Source: Bacteroidales bacterium (GTDB lineage: Bacteria; Bacteroidota; Bacteroidia; Bacteroidales; F082). Taken from it: a DNA stretch of 64,000 nt. The notes below the pieces were generated by a model. It worked only from the letters and a program-made list of their open reading frames with translations, was not told the origin of the DNA and did not search any database. The DNA lies in the NCBI GenBank assembly GCA_014860665.1, contig JACZJI010000076.1:1-64000 (forward strand), in the 5' to 3' direction. Each line of letters begins with the position of its first letter. Position 1 is the stretch's first letter. A program made the translations under genes and the position numbers. This document shows positions 19,667 to 29,407 of this stretch, one piece after another.

Positions 19667-21070
19667 ATGAAAAAATTAAATATAATAGCAATTTCCACTT
19701 TCCTGTTCCTGATGTTTTCTCTTACATCATGCCAGAAAAAATGGATAGATACGTCGATGAACCAAAACCCTGACGCTATTACTGATGCACCTGTTGCTAC
19801 CCTTTTGCCTGCTATTGAAGTGAATATGGGATTTGCACTCGGAGGCAATGATGCAGTGGGGATAACTTCCATGTTTGTACAGTATTCGTTTGGGACTTCC
19901 AACCAGGCCGCTACCATGGGTGGCTATAACATTAGGCCTGCTGATATGACCAATTTCTGGGCATCCATGTACTCTCAGGCAGGTATGATGGGTACTCGTA
20001 TTATGATGCAAAAGGCTTCAGTAGATCAAGCACCTATTTACGAGGGTATTTCAAAAGTTTTGATGGCCATCTATTTAGGAAATACCACCGATTTATGGGG
20101 CGATGTTCCTTATTCAGAAGCATTTCAAGGTGCAGCAAATTTACAGCCTAAATACGATAAAGCACAAGATCTTTATGATACCGTACAGGGTATGCTTACC
20201 AGTGCTATATCCTATTTGCAGCAACCTGCATCAGGAACAGATGCCAGCCTTTCTTCCAGCGATTACTTTTTTGGCGGTGATGCTAACGCATGGTTGAAAG
20301 TAGCATGGGCACTCAAAGCCAGATATACATTGCGTCTTTCCAATGTAAATACCAATTGGGCCACTGATGTTATTAGCATTATTGAAAGTGCACCGCTGAT
20401 GAGTTCAAATAGTGATAATATGGCTTTAAATTTTGGTACCTCTCCAACGGCTAATAATCCTATTTATATGTATGAAGAGCAACGTGCTGGTTATATCTCT
20501 AACAACAAAGGGTTCTTCGCCATGCTGGCTGACGATAGTTTGGATGTGGGTGATGGCACCTATATGGGTGACCCAAGAAGCCTGATTTATCAGCAACCCG
20601 CTGGAACAAGTCAATATGCTGGTCTTTATTATGGACAGAAAGATTCACCGACAGTCTTTATGACTTATGCTGAAGAAATGTTCATTGCTGCTGAAGCTTA
20701 TCACGCAGCCGGTAATTATACTAAAGCCATGGATTATTTTGTAAAAGGTATGACTGCCAGCATTGATATGTTCAAAGGTAAAGATGCAACCTATGATGCA
20801 AATGCCGATGCATGGTTGGCTGCAAAGTTAGCTACCTATACTGGTGGTGCTGATTCACCTTCTTTGCAGGACATCTTAGATCAGAAATACGTAGCCCTTT
20901 ATATGCAAACTGAAGCTTATAATGATTACCGCAGGACAGGTTATCCGAACTTGACTCCGCTCAATGCGGCAGGAATTCCTGATAGGTTTCCTTACTCGCA
21001 GGATGAGTTGAATTATAATAAGAATACCCCTACAACTACTATTTATAATAAGTTGTTCTGGGCTAAGTAA
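19667..21070 (+). CDS. SusD/RagB-family outer membrane lipoprotein (pair 2)
   Basis: 467 residues with a lipoprotein signal ending FSLTSC (Cys about 22). The body matches the SusD-like subgroup with ADMTNFWASMY, YEGISKVLMAIYLGNTTDLWGDVPYSEAF and a C-terminal segment LQDILDQKYVALYMQTEAYND. It would partner with the frameshifted SusC encoded 21 bp upstream. The SusD frame is intact, so the SusC lesion is either recent or not truly inactivating. A very strong terminator closes the unit. Confidence 0.93.
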   Translation: MKKLNIIAISTFLFLMFSLTSCQKKWIDTSMNQNPDAITDAPVATLLPAIEVNMGFALGGNDAVGITSMFVQYSFGTSNQAATMGGYNIRPADMTNFWASMYSQAGMMGTRIMMQKASVDQAPIYEGISKVLMAIYLGNTTDLWGDVPYSEAFQGAANLQPKYDKAQDLYDTVQGMLTSAISYLQQPASGTDASLSSSDYFFGGDANAWLKVAWALKARYTLRLSNVNTNWATDVISIIESAPLMSSNSDNMALNFGTSPTANNPIYMYEEQRAGYISNNKGFFAMLADDSLDVGDGTYMGDPRSLIYQQPAGTSQYAGLYYGQKDSPTVFMTYAEEMFIAAEAYHAAGNYTKAMDYFVKGMTASIDMFKGKDATYDANADAWLAAKLATYTGGADSPSLQDILDQKYVALYMQTEAYNDYRRTGYPNLTPLNAAGIPDRFPYSQDELNYNKNTPTTTIYNKLFWAK

Positions 21071-21110
21071 GCTGTAATAATGCGACATTAAGCGCTAGCT
21101 TAGATTAAGA

Positions 21111-21146
21111 AAGGGCAGGCCAGGAATTTTCCTGGCCTGCCCTTTT
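21111..21146 (+). terminator. Strong terminator after susCD pair 2
   Basis: A 15-bp near-perfect stem: AAGGGCAGGCCAGGA pairs with TCCTGGCCTGCCCTT around a short TTT loop, followed by T-rich sequence. Confidence 0.9.
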
Positions 21147-21472
21147 ACTTTTAAACCAGTTTCATAGTTAGTTGAGATCAGAGCAGAAGTCCTCATGTAT
21201 ATATCATTTTTTTGAGAGCTTGTCATGTTGAGAAAAGGGACCATTTTGCCATTTTAACAATAATTATTTAATGTAATCTTAACATTCCTTAACAAATGTT
21301 ATTTATTTAACAGAAAAGAATTTGAAGTTAATAATTGTTAAAAAATATTAATTTTTGATTGGTCTAAATACTCATAAAACTGCTATAAGTAATATTAAAT
21401 CAATGAATAATAAAGAAAATTTAGTTTCTTTTCATAAAATTAACATAAATGCACATCGTAAACAGAAATTAA

Positions 21473-21480
21473 TACTTTTA
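21473..21480 (+). promoter_or_regulatory. Probable -7 box of susCD pair 3
   Basis: TACTTTTA, one base off TAnnTTTG, lies 33 bp before the SusC start. The gap 21147-21513 is AT-rich and holds nothing else I recognise. Confidence 0.4.
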
Positions 21481-21513
21481 CGCCTTTAAAATTTTTAACA
21501 AAAAATTATCATT

Positions 21514-24500
21514 ATGAGAAAAATTACGGTGTTGCTTGCGTTCTTGTTTTTTGCAGGGCTAAATTTTGCTTATGCCCAGACAAGAACAATCAACGGAACT
21601 GTAACCAGTGCGGATAATGGGCAACCACTTCCGGGTGTTACTGTTCAGGTGAAGGGTACTACGTTGGGTACCATTACAGATTTAAATGGAAAATATTCCA
21701 TTAATGTGGATCTCAAACAAGGAAATACGCTCGTTTATTCTTTTGTGGGGATGGGAACACAGGAAATCGTTATTGGTAAGTCCAGTACGATTAATGTTGT
21801 GATGAAGTCCTCTGCATTAGCTATCAACGAAGTCGTTGTTACCGCATTGGGTATTACACGTGAAAAAAAGGCTCTGGGGTATGCTACCCAACAGGTTAGT
21901 GGTGCTACTCTGAACCAGGTGAAGACTGATAACGTTATCAGTACCTTGGCTGGACGTGCTTCCGGTGTTGATATAAAAACATCGGGAAACTTTGGCGGTG
22001 GTACCAACATTGTTATCCGTGGTGTTAAATCTCTTACAGGGAATAACCAACCATTGTTTGTTGTAGACGGTGTTCCTGTCAACAATAATACTTCAAGCTC
22101 TTCTTATCAAACAGAAGGAGGTCAGGGTTATGACTATGGTACAGTTGCTTCTGATATTAACCCTAACGATATTAAATCGGTTAGTATTTTGAAAGGTGCT
22201 GCTGCTACTGCATTGTATGGTTCCCGTGCTGCTAACGGCGTTATCATGATTACCACAAAAACAGGTAGTGATGATAAATATTTAGGAAAACATGGTATTG
22301 GTATTAGTTTTAGTTCCAATATTACGGTTAGTACAATTGACAAGAGCACTTTCCCAACTTATCAGACCCAGTATGGTGCCGGATACGGACCTTTCTATAG
22401 TAATTCATCAATTCCTTACTTATATTATGAAAATATAAATGGAAAAATGAGCTATGTGGTTCCAACTACTGAGGATGCTTCTTTTGGTGCAAAATTTGAT
22501 CCTAGTTTGATGGTTTACCAGTGGGATGCTTTTGTTCCACAATCACCTAACTACGGAAAAGCTACTCCCTGGGTTGCCGCAAAGAATGGTCCTATTACTT
22601 TCTTCAATACGGGGCTTTCAAAAAGCAATACTTTGGCTGTGGATGGTAGAACTGACAAATCATCCTTCCGTTTTTCATATACAAATTATGACCAAACTGG
22701 TATCATGCCTAATCAGCATCTGAAGAAAAACTCATTTTCTTTAAGTGCAAGCCAGAATTTGACAAAAAACCTTACTGTTAGTGCCAATGCTAATTTTATT
22801 CATCAATACGCTATTGGTCGTAACGGAACCGGTTACATGGGAAATATTTTGACCAGTTTCCGTCAGTGGTGGGAAATGAACGTTGACGTTAAGGAATTGA
22901 AAGCAATGTACATTGCTTCAGGTTACCAAAACACTACCTGGAACATGTCCGACCCTGTTAATGGTGATTATACACCTATTTATTGGAATAACTATTACTG
23001 GGAACGTTGGAATAATTATGAAAATGACTCACGTGACCACCTTTTTGGTAATGTTTCTGTAAAATGGAACATTAATGATTATCTGACTGTTTCAGGCCAT
23101 GTTGATTTGGATACTTACAATACCCTCCAGGAAGAACATCTTGGTCTGGGTGGTGTACCTGCTGCTTTTGGTATTGGTTTATATACAGTACCTTCAGGTT
23201 ATTCAAGGGAAAATATTGGTTACATGGAAACCAACTACAATTTGATGGTTAACTTTACCAAAAACCTGACCAGCAAATTGAACCTGCAAGCGATGGTAGG
23301 AGGAAATATCCGTAGAGATACTTATAACTCTATCTATGCTTCTACCAATGGCGGTTTGATTGTTCCCGGTGTTTTTGCAATTAATAACTCTTTGAGCGCA
23401 CCATTGGCACCAATAGAAACCGCTTATCAGCGGGGTGTTAACAGCCTCTTTGCCAGTGCTTCATTGGGTTATAACAATTTACTGTATTTGGATGCAACTT
23501 TGAGAGCTGACCGTTCATCAACATTGCCTGTCAGCAACAATACTTATATGTATCCCTCTGTTTCAGGTAGCTTTATCTTCTCCAATCTGTTACATGCAGA
23601 CTGGCTGCCATTTGCAAAAGTAAGGGCTAGCTATGCAGAAGTTGGTAATGATGCTCCTGTTCAGGCATTGCTTGATACTTATACAATCCCTGCACCATTT
23701 GGTTCAGTTCCTGTAACAACCGTAAATGGTACAAAAAATAACAATACCCTGAAACCAGAAAGAACAATGAGCTGGGGCGCTGGTTTGACATTAGATTTCC
23801 TGCATAAACGTTTAGGATTTGATGGTGATGTTTATTTAAGTAAATCTATTGACCAGATTATGCCGGTTAGCGTTTCCAATGCGACGGGCTATTATAGAAA
23901 ATATGTGAATGCCGGTACCATTCAAAATAAAGGTGTTGAGCTTAATATTACAGGTATTCCGATTCAAACCAGTGATTTTAGATGGAATATTAACGTAAAC
24001 TGGACTCTGAACCGTAACAAAGTACTTTCATTATATGAAGGTCACAAGAATTTGCAGTTAGGTTCATTCCAGGGTGGTGTTTCCATTGATGCTCAGGTTG
24101 GTAAACCTTATGGTGTAATTGAAGGTAATGATTTCGTTTATAATTCAAAAGGACAAAAACTTGTCAGTGGTGGTTATTATGAAATGACCTCAACCTTCAA
24201 TAATGTTATTGGAAATACCAATCCTTTGTGGCAAAGTGGTATTACCAACAGCATTACTTACAAAAACTGGTCTCTGAGCTTCCTGATCAGCATTTCAAAA
24301 GGTGGAAGTGTATTCTCACTTGACCAGTATTATGGCCAGTCTGATGGTATTTATGCTACTTCAGCCGGAAATAATGCTAAAGGACATCCTAAGAGAGATC
24401 CAGTTTCCGCTGGCGGTGGTGTTCTCTTCTCTGGTGTAAATGCTGATGGTTCTGCTAATACTACTTACGTTGAAGGTGACTGGTATGCCGCTGGTGGTTA

Positions 24501-24777
24501 TGCAGTTGTTCCGGATGCAGGTTTTGTTTATGATGCTTCTTATGTAAAATTGCGGGAAGCTACACTTTCCTATACATTCCCATCAAAAATGTTGAAACAC
24601 ACAGGAATTCGCGACCTGACTTTAGGTTTCGTAGGGAATAATCTCTGGATTCTCTTTAAACGTCTTCCCTATGCAGATCCCGAAGCTGGCTTAGGTGCTG
24701 GTAACATGCAGGGATGGCAGAGTGGTGTGATGCCTACAACCCGTAATTTCGGATTCAATCTTAACGTTAAATTTTAA
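21514..24777 (+). CDS. SusC/RagA-family TonB-linked outer membrane transporter (pair 3)
   Basis: 1087 residues: signal peptide MRKITVLLAFLFFAGLNFAYAQ, CarboxypepD-like domain (INGTVTSADNGQPLPGVTV), and plug with INEVVVTALGITREKKALG and VSILKGAAATALYGSRAANG. The beta-barrel ends FGFNLNVKF with the terminal Phe needed for outer-membrane insertion. It is closer in the plug (EVVVTALG, LKGxAATALYG) to the frameshifted pair-2 protein than to pair 1, suggesting stepwise duplication. The partner SusD gene begins 13 bp downstream. Substrate unknown. Confidence 0.95.
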   Translation: MRKITVLLAFLFFAGLNFAYAQTRTINGTVTSADNGQPLPGVTVQVKGTTLGTITDLNGKYSINVDLKQGNTLVYSFVGMGTQEIVIGKSSTINVVMKSSALAINEVVVTALGITREKKALGYATQQVSGATLNQVKTDNVISTLAGRASGVDIKTSGNFGGGTNIVIRGVKSLTGNNQPLFVVDGVPVNNNTSSSSYQTEGGQGYDYGTVASDINPNDIKSVSILKGAAATALYGSRAANGVIMITTKTGSDDKYLGKHGIGISFSSNITVSTIDKSTFPTYQTQYGAGYGPFYSNSSIPYLYYENINGKMSYVVPTTEDASFGAKFDPSLMVYQWDAFVPQSPNYGKATPWVAAKNGPITFFNTGLSKSNTLAVDGRTDKSSFRFSYTNYDQTGIMPNQHLKKNSFSLSASQNLTKNLTVSANANFIHQYAIGRNGTGYMGNILTSFRQWWEMNVDVKELKAMYIASGYQNTTWNMSDPVNGDYTPIYWNNYYWERWNNYENDSRDHLFGNVSVKWNINDYLTVSGHVDLDTYNTLQEEHLGLGGVPAAFGIGLYTVPSGYSRENIGYMETNYNLMVNFTKNLTSKLNLQAMVGGNIRRDTYNSIYASTNGGLIVPGVFAINNSLSAPLAPIETAYQRGVNSLFASASLGYNNLLYLDATLRADRSSTLPVSNNTYMYPSVSGSFIFSNLLHADWLPFAKVRASYAEVGNDAPVQALLDTYTIPAPFGSVPVTTVNGTKNNNTLKPERTMSWGAGLTLDFLHKRLGFDGDVYLSKSIDQIMPVSVSNATGYYRKYVNAGTIQNKGVELNITGIPIQTSDFRWNINVNWTLNRNKVLSLYEGHKNLQLGSFQGGVSIDAQVGKPYGVIEGNDFVYNSKGQKLVSGGYYEMTSTFNNVIGNTNPLWQSGITNSITYKNWSLSFLISISKGGSVFSLDQYYGQSDGIYATSAGNNAKGHPKRDPVSAGGGVLFSGVNADGSANTTYVEGDWYAAGGYAVVPDAGFVYDASYVKLREATLSYTFPSKMLKHTGIRDLTLGFVGNNLWILFKRLPYADPEAGLGAGNMQGWQSGVMPTTRNFGFNLNVKF

Positions 24778-24789
24778 ACATTACATAAG

Positions 24790-26244
24790 ATGAAAAAAAT
24801 ACTAATTATATTACTGGCGTTCCTAGCCGTTTCTTGTTCAAAGCAGAAAATTGCTGACTTGAACAAGGATATTAAGCATCCTGCCACGGTTCCAGGGAAT
24901 ACACTTTTTTCTTATGCTGAAAAGAGCCTTTCCAATCAGGATGCAGATATTAACGTGAATAACAACGATTTGGACCTTTGGGATCAGTATCTGACTGAGA
25001 CCACTTATCTGGATGAGGCAAACTATGCAATCACCACAAGAGCGGTTCCGGAAAATACCTGGCAGGCCTATTATATAGACGTTTTGGGAAACCTGCAGCG
25101 TGCCGATTCAGTGATTAAAGGTGAGACCACAGCTACCGCAGCTGATAAGGCTGCTCTTGCAAACCGCAGAACTATTATCGATATTCTTGAGTGTTATACC
25201 TGGGATCAGATGGAAACTCTCTGGGGTAACATCCCATACAGCCAGGCTTTGAATATTAACAATACATCGCCTGCTTATGATGATGCCTTTACGATTCATA
25301 AAGATCTGATTAGCAGAGTTACAGCTGATGTTGCTGCTTTGGATCCTTCCAATGGTAGTTTTGGCTCAGCTGATTTGATTTATGGTGGTGATGTTTCCAT
25401 GTGGAAAGCTTTCGGAAACGGATTGCTTGTAAAATTAGGCATCCAGGTTGCTGATTTCGATGCAGCAACTGCAACCAGTGCTATTAAAGCCGGTATGGAC
25501 GGTGCTATTGCGTCAGCCGATCAGAATGCTGTTTTCCAGTATTTGGCCAGTGTTCCGAACGAAAACCCATTGAACGACAACCTCGTACTTAGTGGACGTA
25601 AGGACTATGTGGCTGCCAATACCATTATTGATGCTATGACAGGTCTGAATGACCCACGTTTGCCATTCTACTTTGATCAGAATATGGGTGCTAATACTTA
25701 TGTTGGGGGTACCTACGGTGCTTCTTCTGCATATCCAAATTATACGCATGTTAATTCTAATATTGCCAATAATGGTGCTTTCCCGCATCCTTTGATGACT
25801 TATTCAGAAATTCAGTTCTATTTGGCTGAGGCTGTTGCACGTGGTTTAATTACCGGTGATGCTGAAACCTATTATAACAATGCTGTTACTGCTTCCATTA
25901 TGTACTGGGGTGGTACTGCTGATCAGGCTCTTACTTATATATCTCAGCCAACTGTTGCTTACAACCAGGCAAATTGGAAGGAATTGATTGGTACACAGTC
26001 ATGGATTTCTTTCTATACCCGTTGGAATCTTGCCTATACCCAATGGCGCAGACTTGATTTCCCTGTTATGAACGAGCCTGCCCAGTTAAGTCAATATTCA
26101 TCCGGTGTTAATACTTTCCCATTCCGATATCCTTATCCTGTTAATGAGGAAACTTTGAATGAAGATAACTGGAAAGCTGCCGTAACCGCACAGGGTTGGA
26201 GTGCAGATGATATGAATCAGAAATTATATTGGGATAAAAACTAA
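24790..26244 (+). CDS. SusD/RagB-family outer membrane lipoprotein (pair 3)
   Basis: 484 residues with lipobox LAVSC (Cys about 16). SusD-like features include DILECYTWDQMETLWGNIPYSQA, a TPR-like region and a C-terminal QSWISFYTRWNLAYTQWRRLDFP. It should bind substrate at the cell surface and close the SusC barrel encoded just upstream. The gene is followed by a terminator at 26265. Confidence 0.93.
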   Translation: MKKILIILLAFLAVSCSKQKIADLNKDIKHPATVPGNTLFSYAEKSLSNQDADINVNNNDLDLWDQYLTETTYLDEANYAITTRAVPENTWQAYYIDVLGNLQRADSVIKGETTATAADKAALANRRTIIDILECYTWDQMETLWGNIPYSQALNINNTSPAYDDAFTIHKDLISRVTADVAALDPSNGSFGSADLIYGGDVSMWKAFGNGLLVKLGIQVADFDAATATSAIKAGMDGAIASADQNAVFQYLASVPNENPLNDNLVLSGRKDYVAANTIIDAMTGLNDPRLPFYFDQNMGANTYVGGTYGASSAYPNYTHVNSNIANNGAFPHPLMTYSEIQFYLAEAVARGLITGDAETYYNNAVTASIMYWGGTADQALTYISQPTVAYNQANWKELIGTQSWISFYTRWNLAYTQWRRLDFPVMNEPAQLSQYSSGVNTFPFRYPYPVNEETLNEDNWKAAVTAQGWSADDMNQKLYWDKN

Positions 26245-26264
26245 TTTTGATTCTGATACTATTA

Positions 26265-26294
26265 AAAGGGCCACTTCTAGTGGCCCTTTTTTTT
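26265..26294 (+). terminator. Terminator after susCD pair 3
   Basis: AAAAGGGCCACT and AGTGGCCCTTTT form a near-perfect stem with a small TCT loop, followed by further T residues. Confidence 0.88.
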
Positions 26295-26316
26295 TATTTG
26301 GGCACGTTTATTTTGC

Positions 26317-26324
26317 TACATTTG
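26317..26324 (+). promoter_or_regulatory. -7 promoter box of the subtilase gene
   Basis: TACATTTG fits TAnnTTTG, 38 bp before the ATG. A TTTG at 26297-26300 could be the -33 element, but the 16-bp spacing is shorter than usual. Confidence 0.55.
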
Positions 26325-26362
26325 GTGAAGATTGAATGTAATAGTTTAAAATCCGGTTCTCT

Positions 26363-29245
26363 ATGAAAATATTTAAAAAAGCTTTTTGGCTTATTTTGCT
26401 TTTCTTTGCCGGAATTGGATTGTCAAAGGGGCAGACAGTTGATCCCAATACAATTGATGGTGAAGTTTATTTTCAGTTGAAAGCTTCAGCACCCATCATC
26501 CAGGGAAACGAGAAAGGTGTTTTAGCGATTAATCAGGTTGCTTTCCTGGATTCACTCAAAAATACTTATGCAATTACTCAGGTTGAAAGACCGTTCTATC
26601 GCGCAAACGACTCAAAACTACAAAGGATCTATTTATTACATTTTAAAGATATTCATGCTGTTGATAGTGTTATTAATGCTCTGAAGAAAGACAGCACCGT
26701 AGCTTACGCTGAGAAAGCCCCTTTGTTTCGGATTTTCTATACTCCTAATGATCCTGATTATAATAGTCTGACCGCTTATAAATGGTACCTTAACGTAATC
26801 CAGGCTGATAGAGCCTGGGATATACAAAAAGGGGATTCTGCCATTAAAATAGCTATGATTGACAATGCTATCGATGTTAATCACCCGGATCTGAAAAATA
26901 AAATTGCGGCAGAGATAGATTTGGCTGATGGTGATAGTAATCCGTCACCTCCCAAACAGACAATTGACTGGTCCCATGGTACTCATACTTCCGGTTTGGC
27001 AGGAGCGGAAACTGATAATGGAATAGGAATTGCTTCCATAGGATTTAATGTAAAATTGTTGGCTATTAAGATTGCACCCGATACTTCAGACGGAACCAGA
27101 ATGTATTATGGTTATCAGGGAATTGTATGGGCTGCCGACCATGGTGCAAAAGTTATGAATATGTCCTGGGGAGGCCCCGGCTATTACCAAACCGGGCAGG
27201 ATGTTGTAAATTATGCCTATAACAAAGGTTGTGTTTTGGTCGCTTCCGCTGGTAATGATGGAAATAGCGACGTCACCTATCCGGCGGGTTATAATCATGT
27301 TATAGCAGTTGCTGCTACAAATTCTGACGACACTAAGGCTTCATTTTCACAATATGGAAGTTTTGTCGATGTATGTGCGCCTGGTGGTAGTGATGCTCAA
27401 GGCAAAGGTATTTTTAGTTGCGTTGATTATGCTACTGCTGATTATGGTTATATGGAAGGGACGTCCATGTCAAGTCCTATCGTGGCCGGATTATGTGGTT
27501 TGATGTTATCAGAAGATTCGCTACTGACACCGGAGAAACTGGAAGCTATTTTAAAAGCAACTTGTGATAATATTGACGCAGAAAATCTCAATTATGTGGG
27601 AGAACTCGGTGCTGGTAGGGTTAATGCATATAAAGCACTTCTTGCGGTGAAAGATACTCTGGCAAATCAGACTGTCGTGGCAAACTTCCAGGCCAGCTCG
27701 GTTTCTGTTCCTGAAGGGGGAGATGTTAATTTCACAGATAAGTCAACGGGAAATATAACTTCATGGAACTGGAAGTTTGAAGGCGGTACTCCATCAACAT
27801 CTACGCAACAGAATCCCATAAATATTTTGTATTCAAATCCGGGGACCTATCAGGTTAACCTGACAGTTTCCGACGGAACACATAGTAATACCGAAACAAA
27901 GACTAATTATGTTGTGGTATATCCATTAATTTCAGGAGCATGGTTGCCACAGGCAACCGGATTTACAGCCCAAAGCAGGGGGATTGACCATATTTGCATT
28001 GTGAATCCAAGCATAGTTTGGGCTAATGCATATGACGGTTCTGGTCAGGGGGCTAATATACTGGAGTTTACCAAAACTACAAATGGTGGGAATACATGGA
28101 CTCCCGGGACGTACACAGGTGTGCCTGTTACTTGTACAGTTTCTGATATTTATGCAATAAGCTCACAACAGGCATGGATAGCAACTTATCTGAACTCTGC
28201 ATCCGCACCGACTTCGAATCAGGGAATTTATGTTACTACTGATGGTGGTTCAACCTGGATAAAACAATCCACAGCTGATTTTAGCAATTCTTCTTCTTTT
28301 CCGGATGGTGTTTATTTCTGGAATGCAAATGATGGATTGTGTTTTGGAGATCCTGTCAGCAGCTATTTTCAAATTTACACAACAACCAATGGTGGAACAA
28401 CATGGAATGCAGTACCTTCGACCAATATACCAATAGCATTTAGTGGTGAATATGGTTACACTGCTTTACATTCTGCTTACGGCGATTCGACGCTATGGTT
28501 CGGAACCAATAAGGGTAGAGTTTTCAAAACCACCGATATGGGACATCACTGGACAGTTTCTTCAACAGGGATGACCGAAGTAAGTACTTTGGGCTTCCAC
28601 AATGACAGTGTGGGAGTTGCAACCTATGTTGCTACTGACAATACAGGAAATATATCTGATTCAGCCATGGTAAAAACTACCGATGGGGGAGCTACATGGA
28701 CTAAGGTAACAACGACTGATCAATATTTTAAATCGGATGTAGCTGTTGTGCCCAATGCGAAGGGAATGTTGGTTACAACCGGTATTTCACAGGATCTGGC
28801 AAAAAATGGTTCTTCCTATTCACTTGATGAGGGAAATACCTGGACTCAACTGGATGATTCTGTGCAATATACTACCGTTAAATTTTATAGCAGTTCTGTA
28901 GGCTGGGCAGGTGGCTTCAATGAGAATTCAACATCAAGGGGAATCTGGAAGTGGCTCGGGATTCCGACTACCGGTGTTACGGAACTACCTGTCAATGGTA
29001 TCAATATTAAGGTATATCCAAATCCTTCTGCAGGATTGGTGCATTTTTATCTCCCGGATAACGAAATCGTCTCTGGAATTACCATTTATGATTTGGATGG
29101 AAAGCTGGTTAGCAGACTTGAAAATAATCAGGGAAGTTCTGTACAGGATTATGTAATGGACTTAAGAAATCTGACGAAGGGAGTTTATGTCGCTGTCGTG
29201 AAAACAAAAAAAGGCATCAGTAAAATAAAGTTGGTTTTACAGTAA
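26363..29245 (+). CDS. Secreted S8 subtilisin-like protease with PKD domain, repeat propeller and T9SS tail
   Basis: 960 residues. A signal peptide ends near SKGQ (about 23), and an inhibitor-like propeptide runs to about 125. The S8 domain has the triad Asp167 (MIDNAI), His205 (HGTHTSG) and Ser368 (GTSMSSP), with oxyanion Asn298. A PKD domain spans about 442-525 (VNFTDKSTGNITSWNWKFEG). Six or more BNR/Ycf48-like repeats follow with TTxGGxTW motifs (about 565-860). The T9SS type A sorting domain ends KIKLVLQ. It is a surface or secreted protease with an adhesion or recognition propeller. It has its own promoter after the third susCD unit, so joint function with SusCD is only suggested. Confidence 0.93.
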   Translation: MKIFKKAFWLILLFFAGIGLSKGQTVDPNTIDGEVYFQLKASAPIIQGNEKGVLAINQVAFLDSLKNTYAITQVERPFYRANDSKLQRIYLLHFKDIHAVDSVINALKKDSTVAYAEKAPLFRIFYTPNDPDYNSLTAYKWYLNVIQADRAWDIQKGDSAIKIAMIDNAIDVNHPDLKNKIAAEIDLADGDSNPSPPKQTIDWSHGTHTSGLAGAETDNGIGIASIGFNVKLLAIKIAPDTSDGTRMYYGYQGIVWAADHGAKVMNMSWGGPGYYQTGQDVVNYAYNKGCVLVASAGNDGNSDVTYPAGYNHVIAVAATNSDDTKASFSQYGSFVDVCAPGGSDAQGKGIFSCVDYATADYGYMEGTSMSSPIVAGLCGLMLSEDSLLTPEKLEAILKATCDNIDAENLNYVGELGAGRVNAYKALLAVKDTLANQTVVANFQASSVSVPEGGDVNFTDKSTGNITSWNWKFEGGTPSTSTQQNPINILYSNPGTYQVNLTVSDGTHSNTETKTNYVVVYPLISGAWLPQATGFTAQSRGIDHICIVNPSIVWANAYDGSGQGANILEFTKTTNGGNTWTPGTYTGVPVTCTVSDIYAISSQQAWIATYLNSASAPTSNQGIYVTTDGGSTWIKQSTADFSNSSSFPDGVYFWNANDGLCFGDPVSSYFQIYTTTNGGTTWNAVPSTNIPIAFSGEYGYTALHSAYGDSTLWFGTNKGRVFKTTDMGHHWTVSSTGMTEVSTLGFHNDSVGVATYVATDNTGNISDSAMVKTTDGGATWTKVTTTDQYFKSDVAVVPNAKGMLVTTGISQDLAKNGSSYSLDEGNTWTQLDDSVQYTTVKFYSSSVGWAGGFNENSTSRGIWKWLGIPTTGVTELPVNGINIKVYPNPSAGLVHFYLPDNEIVSGITIYDLDGKLVSRLENNQGSSVQDYVMDLRNLTKGVYVAVVKTKKGISKIKLVLQ

Positions 29246-29313
29246 ATTCTGTTTGATAATCAATATTTTAATCCTTATTTCGGCAAGAAAAACAAAAAGG
29301 AAATGGTATCACA

Positions 29314-29358
29314 AAAATTCCCTGCTATAGAAATTTATTTTCCACAGCAGGGAATTTT
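29314..29358. terminator. Bidirectional terminator between convergent genes
   Basis: AAAATTCCCTGCT (29314-29326) pairs perfectly with AGCAGGGAATTTT (29346-29358) around a 19-nt loop, with A/T tails suited to both strands. Confidence 0.75.
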
Positions 29359-29407
29359 AATTTTTACGTTAGGGAATTTCAGATTCCAAATTCCGGTCTT
29401 ATCTGAA

